64,000 bases of DNA from Tolypeutes matacus (GCA_026826555.1 JAKSZT010054304.1:34341424-34405423); one strand, 5' to 3'. Positions 10,160-22,259 are shown, numbered from the stretch's first letter. The notes: generated by a model not told the origin, from the letters alone. A program made the numbers and translations.

Positions 10160-10990
10160 TGTTTGTTTGTTTGTTTGTTTTTTTTTTTTTTTTTTTTTGT
10201 AATACTAAACTTTATCTTTACAGAAGTTTTAGATTATAGAAAAGTAAATGTATAGGGGATTCCCATATAACTCCTCCCCCCCCACGTACACACACATTTC
10301 CCCCTATTATTAACTTACTGCATTAGTGTGGTTTATTTGCTACAATTGATGAACCAGTATTGGAGTGTTGCAAATAACCAAGGTCTATAGTTTACATTTT
10401 GGTTTCTACTTTGCACTCTACAGTTTTATAGGCTTTGACAGACATATATTGTCATGTATCCTTCATTGCAGTATAATACAGAACAATTCCAGTGCCCCGA
10501 AAATGCCTTGTGTCCACCTATTCATCCTCCCCTCTCCCCTCTGAATCCCTGATAAGCACTATCTTTATATCATTGTTACAAGTTCTTCCGTTACCACATG
10601 CTAATAACTACAATAACAATAAATCTATTTTGGTTTGTGATTTTGCTCCCTCCTTATACTTATTCATTTCTCAATCTTGAGGAATTTAGGTTGATATCCA
10701 CTTTGATTCATATTGAGAGGGGCGCTTAGATATTATGGGGCAGATGGAAGGGAACTGTTTTACTTGCACTTGTAGATAGTCCTTGATTTTTGGCGATGGG
10801 ACTTGTCCATCATCATCATTTTGTTAGTTGTCCACGGAAAGTCTGAAGAACTGGAGAGTAGGAATTGGCTGCAACTCTGCTGGGATTCAGGGCTCAACTG
10901 ACATAAGAACAGTCTGAAGAGTTAAGTCTTTGAGACATATATTTCGCAGGTATAGTGATAATTGTAGTTTCAAATAAAACACCTCACTTC
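10160..10990 (-). mobile_element. Probable lineage-specific L1 3' UTR, 5'-truncated copy
   Basis: A long T-run (about 10175-10198) precedes AT-rich sequence containing a C-run (10273-10284) and shared L1-tail-like wording (ATTCCCATATAACTCC, CTATAGTTTACATTTTGG). The poly-T at the left edge indicates a minus-strand retrotransposon 3' end. No ORF2 coding is visible, so the copy would consist of 3' UTR only. The family is inferred from style, not alignment. Confidence 0.4.
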
Positions 10991-12040
10991 TTGATTTTCT
11001 CATGTATGATGCCCCCTCCTTAGAAACGCACTGATATCAAGAACCTTAAAACATGTGGCTTTTGTCCCTTTTCATGATTAATTTGGTTCTGAAACGTTGT
11101 TTTTAAATCCTTTTTTATATGGTCTAAAATTATTGAGAGGGGTTTAAAGTTTGCAAAACTGATTATAGTAATTATTACAATAATGTTTATAATTTCTCTC
11201 TCTGCTTTATTTGCAATGTGGGTAGGCCCATATCCAAATCAGTGGATGAGCCTTATTTCTCTAGAGAAACTTGATTTGGTACCTTAAAAAAGTTTACTTT
11301 AAAACAAAATAAAAATACTTGAAACCAAAGCATGAAGCTCTTTTATTGAGTCAAATTTCAATTCACTGTTGCTAATCCAGGATTTTTTAGTTTATTTGCT
11401 TTTTAAATCAATCCTGAGGGAGAGAGGGGATAATTTATAGTACAAGTGGTAGAAGAGAGGAATGGGATCTAAAGATTGGGTAAAGAAATTAGCCTTAGCA
11501 AAGGAAGAGAATCATTTGTGGGCCTTGTAGGTAGCCAGGGACTTTAAGGGTTTTGATATTTATTTTAAGAACACTGAGAAGCCATTGGAAGTAGTGGGAT
11601 GATATGATTAGCTTTGTGTTTTGCAAGTACCATTGTGGCTGTAGTATGGGCACAGATTGCATGGATATGACGAAACTGGTTATAATGTTATTGCAGTAGT
11701 TTAAATGAGATATGCTGGGTTAGAGGGAAGAGAAGTGGTTGAATTCCATTAGGAATCCAGGTCTTTGATAGATGGCTCTTGGTGGAAGGATGACACCTGG
11801 TATTCTGATGTGGGTAGTCATTTGGGGATAGCCATTCACTGAGATAGGAATTGCTGAAAGAGTACAAAATTTGGGCATGAGAGAAGATAATTTGGATTTA
11901 AGTATGCTGCTCAATGTAATTATACGTAAAAAAATAAAAATACTTTAACTTTGGAGTTATTCTTAATAAATATTAAGAACTTAATTTTATTTTTGTAAAA
12001 ATCAAGTTTATTTGACCTTTTTTCCTCCCCAGTCCAGTTA
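10991..12040. other. CDC73 intron sequence with one ancient dispersed repeat
   Basis: No exon seen. Positions about 11450-11890 read like an old mammalian dispersed repeat (AGAAGCCATTGGAAGTAG, GGATGATATGATTAGC, TTATTGCAGTAGTTTAAATGAG in that order) whose class I cannot name. The rest is AT-rich unique-looking sequence. Confidence 0.5.
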
Positions 12041-12050
12041 CTAGCTTTCT

Positions 12051-12274
12051 TTCTCTCTTTTTTTCTTTTTTCTCTTTTTAGGAGATTGAAACAGGGATTG
12101 AACCCAGGACCCTGTACATGGGAAGCAGGCGCTCAACCACTGAGCTACATCTGCTTCCTGATGAGAGTTGTTTTTTTTTTTTGTTTGTTTGTTTTTAGAA
12201 GGTACTGGGGATTGAACCTGGGACCTCGTACATGGGAAGCAGGCGCTCAACCGTTTGCGCTACATAGGCTCCCT
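12051..12274 (-). mobile_element. Dimeric tRNA-derived SINE with target-site duplication
   Basis: Unit 2 at about 12080-12158 (GGATTGAACCCAGGACC) and unit 1 at about 12198-12274 (GGATTGAACCTGGGACC), separated by a GATGAGAGTTG linker and a T/G-rich spacer. A single near-perfect duplication, CTAGCTTTCT (12041-12050) and CTAACTTTCT (12275-12284), flanks the pair. Same architecture as the dimer at 9848-10064. Confidence 0.75.
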
Positions 12275-12495
12275 CTAACTTTCTGTGTCTTAAGTGTAGA
12301 AGCGTTAATCACTCTCTTCCCTCTCTTGCATAAATCTAGCAGGAGGAAGAATTTGTACTATTTTTGTTGTTGTTAGGAGACAAATATATCTGTAATAAAG
12401 GAATACAATTTTAAACAGCAAATGTAAGAAGATTGTGAGGTAGTTCTTCTCTTCCATAATTTTAAAGTTCAGATAGCATTTTACAGTATATTGCT

Positions 12496-12580
12496 CTCAG
12501 GCAGTGTGTTTTTGTGTTATGTTCATTGCCATTCTTTCTCAGGCAGTGTGCTTTTGTTGATGTGTTCATTACCACTCTTT
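12496..12580. repeat. Tandem duplication of about 42 bp
   Basis: Two adjacent units, 12496-12537 and 12538-12580, both start CTCAGGCAGTGTG and end with a GTTCATT-CCA-TCTTT block, with a few substitutions and small indels. A local duplication, not a known element. Confidence 0.85.
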
Positions 12581-14334
12581 GGGGGCAAGTTGGCCCTCTT
12601 TCATGTTGGTGTGTCCTTAGGTAAACAGGACCAAACTTGATTTCTCTGATCCCTCCTCAGTAATAAGGCATTTTTTTCAAAATAGTCTTAGCTTCATTAT
12701 GATGTGTGCACAAAAACTACTTTGTTGCTCTTTTGAAGCTTGATCATGGATAATGGACTATGAACAGCTATAAAACTTTCAGCCTATCTTGCTTAATAGA
12801 GAAGTTGTTCTTGGATCCCTTTACATCCCTGATTTGTTCAGGTGTCAGAGCACGCAGATGACCTGGTCTCTTTACAGATCATTATGGAATCATAGGAACT
12901 AAGAATAATTATATTACTGCAAAATTTGCTGGTAGTAGGTTTTTTTGTCAGTTAGGATTCTTTGGTTATAAGCAAAAATTGACTAACTGAAGCCAAAAAA
13001 AAAACACACACAAAAAGAATATGGGAGAACTCATAGAATCAAAGAACCAAGTGGTAGAAGATATAGGAAGTATGGCAACTGTAGGGATTTAGGGAACAGG
13101 AATTATTGGTGTATTTATTCGGGATACTGAATTTTGAATGAATTAACTACCACCATTTTCTCTGCGTGTGTGTATGTGTGTTGCCCTCAAGGTAAAAACT
13201 GCTAAAAGAGTGAGTCTCTGATTGTCTTAGCTGGACTAGAATAAGATGTAGTCTTATTGGCAGTCTTACTAACTTCCTAAATTGGGGACAGTATAGCTTC
13301 CCAAAGGATATCTGCCAGTCCTGGGAATTTTCTAGAATTAAAAAAAAAAAAAAAAAATCACCATTATTCATTTTTTAGCAGTATATCATATCCAGCTGTT
13401 GAAACTCTGAATTTTTATAGTAGAGTTTGGGAATTGCTATACGTAGTAACTCAAATCTGGTATTCTCTGTTATCAACTCTTTTCATTTTAGTAACTTAAT
13501 AAGTAGTTCATTTTTATCAATTACATGCTTTATGTTTTTGCACCCATTCTAAGCCAGTTCATGAAATAACTTTTTTACTTTCCCCCCGTTGAGGCATAAC
13601 GATAATCCAGATTTGAGTCTGTTGTGTTTTTCTTTCCTGATGCTCAACTTTCTTCATAGTTCTCGTTTATCCTCTTTCCCCACTGCCCCCAAAATGTGTG
13701 TGTGTAATCATTCTATCTTTATTCATTATTTTCATTTACCCCATTTATAGTTATATGTTGATATCCTTCAGAATAAGCAATACCTGTTTTTGTTATTCAA
13801 TACCTTTGTTTTCCATACCTTTTAGTCATAGGCACATATAAGCACAGGTTTACATAGAACATTAGAAATGATTTTCTTAATCTTAAAGATTCTCTGCCTC
13901 ACCTGTCAAAATACCATCACATTTTATTGTAATTGCTTAATTTTTTCCCCTTTCTGGCTAACTGCAAGCTGTAAAATGGTGACCATATCCTCTTTTCCTT
14001 TATTTGCCAGTTTGAGAGTTGGTTCCTTTGCATCTTCCATTGAGGACCAGGATTTTTTTTATCATCATTATGAACTCAGATTTTCATATTTTGCTTTTCA
14101 TTTTTTTTAGTCACAATCTATTTTGTTGCTCAGATTACCTCATTCTAGGCCAGTGGCAGCCTCTAGAAGTTTTGACATGACTTTAATAGTCTCTGCTTCC
14201 TTGATTTCAGGCCTGCTCATCTAGTATTATTTTCTGCCATAGACCTTGGACTTAACCATTTCAACAAAGACCTGCAGTTCTTTTTTTAAGCCAGTGGTAT
14301 TTAGAGACTAAATTTAGAGTGTTCTTTGCTATTG

Positions 14335-14339
<5 letters not shown>
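12581..14339. other. CDC73 intron sequence, no gene seen
   Basis: AT-rich intron. About 12945-13355 resembles an ancient dispersed repeat (TTAGGATTCTTTGGTTATAAG, then AAAACT-CATAGAATCAAAG) ending in an A-run (13339-13356); its class is uncertain. No splice-flanked conserved coding stretch found. Confidence 0.45.

Positions 14340-14366
<27 letters not shown>
14340..14366. repeat. (CA)n microsatellite
   Basis: About 13 uninterrupted AC dinucleotides. Confidence 0.95.
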
Positions 14367-14369
<3 letters not shown>

Positions 14370-14689
14370 TGTATTTTCAATAGAGACTAGAAATCTTTTT
14401 TTCTCTTTTAGTGAGAGGTAATCTCATTAATTTTACGTTGAATTTATGTTGATATTTTTATGCAAATTCAAAACGATAGTTTTTACTTAAATTCTTTGGT
14501 TTTATACTTGCATCTCTTCTCTCTCGGGCTAAATTTTTTGTTTTGTAACTATATTCATGTAAATTTTGTATCTGATAATTCAAAAATAATTTTGAAATTA
14601 CAATTCTGATACTACTATTTGATATAAGATAAATGAATATAATTCTTTTTTTCCTTAGACTATATTCCATTAGGGATATACAGCCTTAA

Positions 14690-15390
14690 TAGGTCTCAGC
14701 TCCATATGGATGGACATTTAGATTGTTTCCTGTCCTCTGCTATTATAAAATATCTTATTTTTACTTTATTTAGTCTTATTTATACTTTATTTCATGCAGT
14801 CGTCGGTGTTTTTTCGGAGAAATTGCTAGCTGCGGTATTGGTGGGTAAAAGGTAAATGGTTACGTAATTCAGCAGATATTACTGAATTCTCTTCCATTAA
14901 GAGTTGTACCACTTGCATTCCCACCAGCATATATTAGTGTGCTTATTTCCTCACAGGTCTATGAACAGAGTATGATATCAGACTTTATTTTTTTGCTAAT
15001 TTGATAGCTGAAGAATGGTTTTTCAGTGAAGCTTTCATTTGCATTTTTCTTATTGTAGTCAAGGTTGACTGTGTTTAGGAGCCTTATCATTCTTTCTCTG
15101 TAAACTGTCTATTGATAATTTTTTGCCCATTTTGTTGGTCTTTTCATCTTTCTTTTTTATAATTAGAAATTATATTGGAAATATGAACCTTTATAGGTTG
15201 CAAATTTCTCTTCCAAGTTCATTGTTTGTCTTCTGATTTTGTTGGTGTTTTTATTGCCATGGTAGGTGCTTTTTAAAAAACTTGTTGTGTAATCATCTTT
15301 ATAAATCTTTTGTTTCTGGTTTTTGTCATAGTTAGAAGTTTACTTCTCTCCCAAGTTAAAAAGGAATTCACCTATTTTTTTTTCTCTCTT
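14690..15390 (-). mobile_element. Ancient L1 ORF2 3'-end fragment
   Basis: The plus strand reads as the complement of the L1 ORF2 C-terminal region: TGGATGGACATTTAGATTG, then ATTCCCACCAGCATATA, then TTCATTTGCATTTTTC. This is the usual order in old minus-strand L1M-type fragments. Highly diverged, no frame. Confidence 0.55.
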
Positions 15391-15402
15391 TAGAACTGTT
15401 AT

Positions 15403-15621
15403 TATTGTTATTTTTTTAAGATTTATTTTTTTAATTTATCCCCCACCCCTTGCCACTTGTGTTCACTGTGCATTTTTCTGTGTCTGCTTGTCTCCCTTTG
15501 TTGCATCATTTTGCTGTGCCACACGGGCTGGCTTGCCTTCACCAGGAGGCCCTTGGAATTGAACCCAGGGCCTCCCATATGATAGACGGGAGCCCAAACA
15601 CTTGAGCCACATCTGCTTCCC
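15403..15621 (-). mobile_element. Long-body tRNA-derived SINE with target-site duplication
   Basis: Head at right (CACTTGAGCCACATCTGC), B box complement GGAATTGAACCCAGGGCC, then a body with CACCAGGAGGC, CCACACGGGCTGGC and CTTGCCACTTGTGTTC, and a T-rich tail at left. Perfect 12-bp duplication TAGAACTGTTAT at 15391-15402 and 15622-15633. More diverged than the long-body copies at 17517, 43543, 48241 and 63248, so an older member of that line. Confidence 0.8.
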
Positions 15622-15633
15622 TAGAACTGTTAT

Positions 15634-16179
15634 GTTTTATTATTTACATTTATTTATCCTATCCATTCAGAAGCGATTCTGATTTATGGTTGAGGAACAG
15701 ATCCAATTCTATCTTTCTTTCGTATAGTTATCCATGTTGGCAAACATCATTTATTAAAAACATCATATTTTGTCTGGTTATTATCATAGTGGCAATGCCT
15801 ATACCTGGAAAATAATAAGTTTTCAATAAATATTTGAAGAAGGAAAAAAATATCTCTTAAATATCTTCTAGTTTGGCAGCTCTGTTAAAATTTTGAATAT
15901 CATGTTATAACTCTAGAAGCTCTTTAAAAATATTTGAAATTTATTTTTTTACTTGATTAGAGTGGATTTAGCGAACATAGTAAATATGTACTAATGGTAC
16001 AAGATATATTATAGTACAGACTTTGACATGATGCTCATTAGCTTGTTAATGACCTTATTTTTCACGGATTGTAAATGTGGAAAAATTGGAAAAATACAGA
16101 AGAATATGAAAAAGAAAATACCCATTATTGTATTTTCCAAAGATTATTACTTTTTATTTTTCTGATAATTATTAATATT
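15634..16179. other. CDC73 intron, no gene seen
   Basis: AT-rich sequence between a SINE and an old L1 fragment; the first 150 bases may continue the old L1 interrupted by the SINE. Nothing else identified. Confidence 0.5.
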
Positions 16180-16840
16180 ATATTTTGGTATATTGTTATG
16201 GAATATGGACCGCACTGTACATTGTTTGGTATCCTGTTATTTTTTTGCTTAAATGTAGTGAGTGCTTTTCCATTTTTATTAAATAGTCTTTGAATCTAAG
16301 TTTTAAATGATTAATTTTCCATTATATAATTCTATTAAAGTTTAACCTCTGTTTTGGAAATATAAAATATTTTCAGTGTTCTGCTTCCCTGATTATTGGC
16401 TTGCGATAGATTTTTAGTTGTGGGCCAGTAGTTCAAAAGCTCATGTTATATATTTTTAAATTTTTTTCCAGAAAGGCTGTACCAATTTACTCTGCCATTG
16501 GCAGTACGTGTGCATGTGGGACTTTCTCATTTTCAATACCTGCATAGACTATTATTTTAAAAAATACCTTCCAGTTTGATATAGGTAAGGATGGGACATA
16601 GTTTCTAAGTGCATTTATGACTACCACTGAGGCTGAATACATTTTATTTTTCGGATGATTTTATTATGATTTTGTTATTTATGGCTTCTGGTCATATTTC
16701 CTTTGAAATATAAATGTCTTCTTCATAAGAGTTCTTTATATCAGGAATACTAATTATCCTGCTGTGAATTATTGTAAATATTTCCTCAATTTATAATGTG
16801 CATTTTGTTTATGGTGGAAGGTAATTTTGTTAATGTAGAA
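16180..16840 (-). mobile_element. Ancient L1-like fragment
   Basis: Contains AAGGCTGTACCAATTTACTC and TGCCATTGGCAGTACGTGTG followed by TTTCTCATTTTCAATACC, the complement of L1 ORF2 3' sequence as seen in old minus-strand copies. Very diverged; edges approximate. Confidence 0.4.
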
Positions 16841-17516
16841 GTTGTTATTCTGCTTACTTTCTCTTGGTTTTGATTTCCTTCTCTATTTTGTACTTCAAAA
16901 ATCCTTCCAACTCTGTAATCAATTAAAGAGTGTTTTCCCATCTCTGCATACATGTTTAAAAGTACTTGATAGGTGTTTGGTAGTTATTAGCACAGTATTG
17001 TTCTTACTTGGCTCCATCTGGGATTTATTTTTGTAGTAGTATAAGTTAATAGTATGAGGACTGTTATTTACAGCTTGAATCGTAAACATTAAATCCCAAG
17101 AATTAGCCAGTACTTTTTTTGAATAATGGAATAGTGAATAATATATTAACTCTTAATGTATTCATTCTACTGAGTTATGAGACATATTAGGGTCTCTTTC
17201 AATTTTTTTTTTTTTTTTTTCTTGATTGGACTACCTAATTCCTTGTGCCAATTCATACCATGATCACTGTTGCTTTGTAGTAAGTTTTTGTTATTACTAT
17301 TTTCAGTATTTTCTTAGGTACTGGTACTTACTTCTCTATATTAACTTTATAATTATTTTGTGGTTTTATCCCCACACATTAAAAACTAAAAAAAAAGGCA
17401 GAAAAACCAAAATATTTTGGGATTTGGTTGTGCTTGCATTGACTGTATATATGTTTATAAGAATTTTTTTCTAGAAAATTCAGATGAACAAATCATGTTA
17501 ATAAGGGAAGGCTTTC

Positions 17517-17705
17517 GGGAAGCGGCTGTGGCTCAATCAGTAGGGCTCCCGTTTACCATATGGGAGGCCCCGGGTTCGGTTGCCGGGGCCTCCTGGTGAA
17601 GGCAAGCCCGCCCACAAGGCGTGGTTAGCTGACCCAGCGAGCACAAGCAGCAAGGGGGGGCGATAAATGAATAAATAAATAAAATCTTAAAAAAAAAAAA
17701 AAAAA
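17517..17705 (+). mobile_element. Young long-body tRNA-derived SINE with perfect target-site duplication
   Basis: Starts GGGAAGCGGCTGTGGCTCAA (A box) and carries CCCCGGGTTCGGTTGCCGGG (B box). The body has GTGGTTAGCTGACCCAGCGA and AGCAAGGGGGGG, then (AAAT)n and poly-A. Perfect 16-bp duplication ATAAGGGAAGGCTTTC at 17501-17516 and 17706-17721. It is nearly identical to the copy at 48241-48421, which suggests recent mobility. The tRNA-like fold supplies a Pol III promoter; it is not a functional tRNA. Confidence 0.92.
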
Positions 17706-17721
17706 ATAAGGGAAGGCTTTC

Positions 17722-18334
17722 CATTTTTAAAGTACCAAAAAAAGATCTGTTCTTGCCAGAATTTTTATCTCAGTAAAATTTAGTTTATAAGAATTCCCAC
17801 TTATGTCTTGTTATGATTATTTCTTTAAAAACTGTTGCTGTTGTGTATTGAATTTTTTCCATATATATTTTAGTATTTTAATCTTGCTTTTGACAATTTT
17901 CTAAGTTCTTTTTATTCTTTGAATCAGTTAATTCCATTGGGTTTTCTGGACATAAATAAGTAACACTCATTTTCTCTTTTCTGTAGTCACACCCATTTCA
18001 GTTCAAGTGTCACTGAGGTGGTTCCCAGTTTTATTTTAAGCAATGGAACCCCTCTTTTAAATGAACTGGAACCTCTTCATATAAAACATAAAATTGCAGC
18101 TGCTATTAAAGGGAGGACAGGACTCTAGAGAACCACTCTCTTCATTATACTAATTATCATATAGACACCTGAGGAAATAAGTTTAAAACTATTGTTAAAC
18201 CATAAAACAATAATATCTAATTACGGGCTTAGTAAGAATCCTTATTCCTAGTCTTAATTTTGTCTGTCAATTAAGTGTGATTTTGGGTAATAGAATATTG
18301 TCTCAGGCTATTACTTCTAGTCTTAATTTTTTTA
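17722..18334. other. CDC73 intron, no gene seen
   Basis: AT-rich, no exon, RNA gene or named repeat recognised. Confidence 0.5.
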
Positions 18335-18600
18335 AAAAATATCAATTTTATTGATACATATTAATAAAGCATACAGTTCATCCAGAGTGTACAATCATGG
18401 TACACTTGGTATAATCACAGTTGTGCATTCATCACTTGATTCATTATTAGAGCATTTTCATTATTTCAATAATAATAAAAAACAGACAAGATAATGCACA
18501 ACATTGTGATTATACTAAAAGCCATTGATTAAATACTTTGGATAGATCATATGGATGTGAATATATCTCAGTAAAACTGCTTAATAAATAAATAAATAAT
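18335..18600. mobile_element. Two L1 3'-end fragments in opposite orientation
   Basis: About 18340-18490 is minus-type L1 3' UTR (TTTTATTGATACATATTAAT, GTTGTGCATTCATCAC, GAGCATTTTCATTA). About 18490-18600 is a plus-type L1 end (ACAACATTGTGATTATACTA ... ATATATCTCAGTAAAACTGC, then AAAT repeats). The second matches the tail at 55196-55295. Each is a short 5'-truncated insertion. Confidence 0.55.
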
Positions 18601-18858
18601 TGTGCAAGAATAGCCAGAAATAGCAGCTATGTACAGTAGGGGAAACATAGAGTATTAATTTTTTTTAAGAGTAATTTTTAAAATCATAAATGGGGGTGGA
18701 GCTATATTAAAACCCTTAAAGGAAATCTATTGAAATGGTTATAATGTGTTTTTATTATCTTGTTTCAAACTTCCAATACGTTAGGAAATTCTCATTGCCA
18801 TTAGAATCTCACATAAATTCTGTGTATCTATCTTCAGTTATATTTTAATAGTGTTTTA

Positions 18859-18980
18859 TTATTATTATTATTATTTTTTATTTTTTATTTTTTTTATTTT
18901 ACCGGGAGGTCCCGGGGATCGAACCCAGGTCCCTCCATGTGGCAGACGGATGCCCAACCATTTGAGCCACATCCGCCCCC
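18859..18980 (-). mobile_element. Short tRNA-derived SINE (third subtype) with target-site duplication
   Basis: Head at right (TTTGAGCCACATCCGCCCCC), B-box complement GGGATCGAACCCAGGTCC, ACCGGGAGGTCC end and a T-rich tail. Duplication ATATTTTAATAGTGTTTTA at 18840-18858 and 18981-18999 with one mismatch. It shares the GTCCGTCT-type middle with the copies at 38372 and 55938. Confidence 0.85.
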
Positions 18981-18999
18981 ATATTTTAATAGTATTTTA

Positions 19000-20115
19000 G
19001 TTTCGACAGTGAAGCAAACAACCTTACTTTTATTATGCTGTGCAAGTTAGTATTTTATAAGCATTTAATTGAAAATTCATTTATAAAAGTATGTTTTTAA
19101 GATTTTGCATATTGTTATAGCTTTCTGTCATTCAGTAGTTTTTTATGCTGCTATTGCACTATTTTCATTTTTTTTAATGTTAAGGATACTGTTTCAAATG
19201 GGATTCAAATGTAGAATCTGAAGGATTCGGTTTGAAGCTGAAAAATTTAGTTTAATAAATAGACTGAGGCAATTGGATGTTTTAGCTCCAGTTGTGTTTT
19301 AGCTCCGCCATTTCCTCTGGTAAAGGGAGAGGAAAAAATTCTGGGTAGATGCTGAAATGTTTTGTCTCTCTCCTCTGGCAAATTAAGAGCATTAAGGTTT
19401 TATAGTTACATCATATTTAGGGGAGGGTGGGGGCAGGTTTCAGGGAGTGTAATACCAACAGGTTTCTCCCTGAGACTGAAAGTGTCCCTTTTTAGTATTT
19501 GATAGACATTACTCTCTGAATACAGGTTATGATACATTGATATTTCGTGAGCTGTCTTAGAAATACATGTACAGTAGGGTGTTTTTGTTTTGGCTTCTTA
19601 AATATTTAATCTATGTTAACATAATCAAGTTTTCTAGTTTAAAACAATAAAATCTAAAAAATTGCCCGATTTTTCAGCTGGATAAAGGGGTTTTACCACC
19701 TCACCACAAATCAGTGGTGACTAAACAATACGGTGAGTAAATGCAGTGCCAATTTTGTCTATTAAAAATTATTAATTGTACTTCAAAAGAAACACCTTTT
19801 ACAAATTCTGAATACCACGTGTGTTCCCTTCACAGATGTGCCTTAGTGCCAAAGGAGCAAGAGATAAGCAGTAATGCACATGCTTTTCACCAGACATCAA
19901 CAACTGAGGAGGAGAAGAGCTTAATAGTGGAGGAATCAGATTTCCTTTCCTTCTCTTCTCTTTATTTATATCCAACATCAGGTTCCCAGTGTGTAAAAAT
20001 AGGTCTGAAGCATCCAGGCCCTGGCAGAGTTTGAAAGTCAGGCTGAGAATGGGAGAATAGAGAGGCACGCCAATTTTGCTTAGTTTTTTAGACCTTTTAG
20101 CAGGTGTCATATGTG
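19000..20115. other. CDC73 intron; one exon-like stretch at about 19680-19732
   Basis: Mostly unique AT-rich sequence. Around 19670-19740 a TTTTTCAG acceptor-like site and an ATACGGTGAGT donor-like site bracket about 55 open bases. The translation does not match CDC73 as I know it, so no exon is called. The frame at 19741-20034 has no recognisable protein. Confidence 0.45.
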
Positions 20116-20119
20116 AGAT

Positions 20120-20350
20120 AAATAGTAGAATAGACTAATGGTTAAGAGCATTGTCTTTGAAATGAAACCCTGATGATTTACTAGTTGTGTAATCTTAGGT
20201 ATTTACTTTCTCACATGAGTCTTTCTTTCCTATCTCTTAGTGTTGTTTATAAGGATTATATGAAATAATTCATATAAAATGCTTTAACACCAGTGTCAGG
20301 TGCATAGCAGTTGCTCAATCGGTAAATAGTTCCTCCTCCTGTTATTGGTA
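20120..20350 (+). repeat. MIR SINE, nearly full length
   Basis: Motif order fits MIR: ATGGTTAAGAGCATTG, then TACTAGTTGTGTAATCTTAGG, then the 3' part ATAAGGATTATATGAAATAA and GGTGCATAGCAGTTGCTCAA. Ancient, shared by mammals. Confidence 0.75.
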
Positions 20351-20391
20351 TTATTTTTGTGGAATTTGTTGAAAATAGCTGTTAATAAGAT

Positions 20392-20435
20392 TCCCTTTAT
20401 ATATAGCATATGTAATTATGCTATATATAAAGGGA
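20392..20435. repeat. Perfect 19-bp inverted repeat with 6-base loop
   Basis: Left arm 20392-20410 (TCCCTTTATATATAGCATA) and right arm 20417-20435 are exact reverse complements, separated by TGTAAT. The stem is AT-rich apart from its base. It sits about 40 bp after a MIR. It could be a relic of a small DNA transposon, a cruciform-prone site, or a transcribed hairpin on either strand. Confidence 0.95.
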
Positions 20436-22259
20436 TGAGGAGAAATCTAAATTATTTGGTTGAATTAGAATTTTGTCACCTCTAATCTTTTCCAAAATAA
20501 GTTAGTGTCAGCTATGATGCCTTTAAAATTATATTTTCATATATAATAAAAATTACAGAGTGTACTGAGCATGAAGATGGCACAATATTTGGTGCGATGT
20601 TTAAATACCAGCTTATTTTCTTCAAGAAATCAGCTGTTGTTGAGAGTGAAAGGTCACAAGTAAATTAATAATAGAATATTTATTTTAAAAAAGAATTTTT
20701 AACAGTACTATTTGATCCAATGTCTTTCGAGACTTAAAGTGTCATCAGATTGGCATCATTTTTCAAGATTGTATTATCAGGATTATAGGAATGATTTTAA
20801 ATTGATGCTTGAGATAGGAGGAATTGAGGTGTCTGTTAAGAATTGTTTCTGTCTTAGCCATTTTTTCAACTGAATTTTTACAGAAGGAAAATACTATCTT
20901 TTAAAGAGCCTGCAGTATAATCATAATTTGGACAAATAGCACTTGGGTTCTGTTTCTCCCTGTGTGCACACATGCACGCACACACACACTCTCCCTCCTT
21001 GTCTTTAGCTTCTGAAATATAAGACAGAATTATTCTTCATCGAGGGGAGGATTCCTGTAGTCTTTTAATCAAACTTATCTTGATTACATTTTATCCTTCT
21101 ACATGTGACTTTTATTTAATAATTTTTGTCATTCTTTAGTGCTTATAGAATAAGAGAAAAGCAGATTCAAATCAAGAACTAGGGAGTGCTATATAGGTCA
21201 GCTTTCAGAATTACCCTAGGTAGAATAGAATACTTAGATTGCTGATCGGAAAATGGGAGATAAATTGAGTAAAAGTAGAATTCAACATATTAAATATTAA
21301 GTACTTTATTAAAAGATTTCTGTGATTCTCAACTTTAACAAATGTTATAATTTCTCTTCTGGTGATTTGTTTTTGGAACAGAATCAGGGGTAAAAATGAT
21401 TGTAATTAGTATCAAATAACATCCTGCCTAAATTAAGATTGATAAATTTATATACTTAAATAATTATTTTTAAGTTAGGGGGTTTCTTGACTTTAAAATT
21501 CATGATGGAGCCAAACAAAATAACTATGAAAATATTTGTACCATAACACCCAGTAAAGATTTATTTGTTTACCTTATTTTTTTATTAAAAACTTGATAAA
21601 AGTGCATCATATACATTGTTCATCCTAGAATCAAGGTTTCATCAAACATTCGTAGCTTTCTTCCAACCTCCAAAAAGGTTTTTAATTGGTGATGCAGAGT
21701 ATTTCTCATATACCAAATTAAAAATTTCAGGTTTGTAAGCACTCAGAGAAATAAGTGCCTATAAAATGATTAAGTATTGGCATGTGTACACCTGCTGTCA
21801 GGAAATAAACTTCCCATATGTTGCAATTTGGCAGACATGCACCTTAAAATTGTATTGAATGAAACTACTGTTGCCCTCTTTATCCTTTATCTTTTTCATT
21901 AGTACATACTCTTTGTGCCTCTAAGTGATCATTCTTGCTTCAGTTAGAGGAACATGATATATTTTTATAGTCGATATACTTGAAGTTAAATGGTAACTAA
22001 TCTAATTGAATAACTCATTGAAATACTAGGTTGGTCCTCAACACCAACGAGGAAACAAAATTTGAATGTTTTAAACATTTAATAACTTTTTTATAAAAGT
22101 TTGAGCCTGAGACACATTGATTTTCACATTTTATCACATCTTGTCAAAATAATTTCCCCCAATATATGAGAATATTAATGAAAGGAATCTCAATCACCTT
22201 TAAAAAGTAAATATTTAGATGAGAACAGCATTGACAAAACACCTGAACTTTATGTATTT
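20436..22259. other. Intergenic/intron sequence downstream of B3GALT2
   Basis: AT-rich and nearly free of recognisable repeats. It may include part of a long B3GALT2 3' UTR on the minus strand, since several AATAAA sequences occur there; I cannot place the true end. A short (CA)-rich stretch lies at about 20966-20990. Confidence 0.4.

Noticed and set aside
9836..12284. Array-like regular repeats (CRISPR-style)
   Set aside because: The repeats are degenerate retrotransposed SINEs with A-rich tails and target duplications in a vertebrate genome.
17517..17600. Possible tRNA gene, from intact A and B boxes and a cloverleaf-like start
   Set aside because: Acceptor stem does not pair, a long SINE body and poly-A follow, and target duplications flank it; the same applies to all other tRNA-like hits.
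19741..20110. Overlapping small frames on both strands
   Set aside because: No recognisable domain; intronic, no supporting splice sites or conservation evidence.
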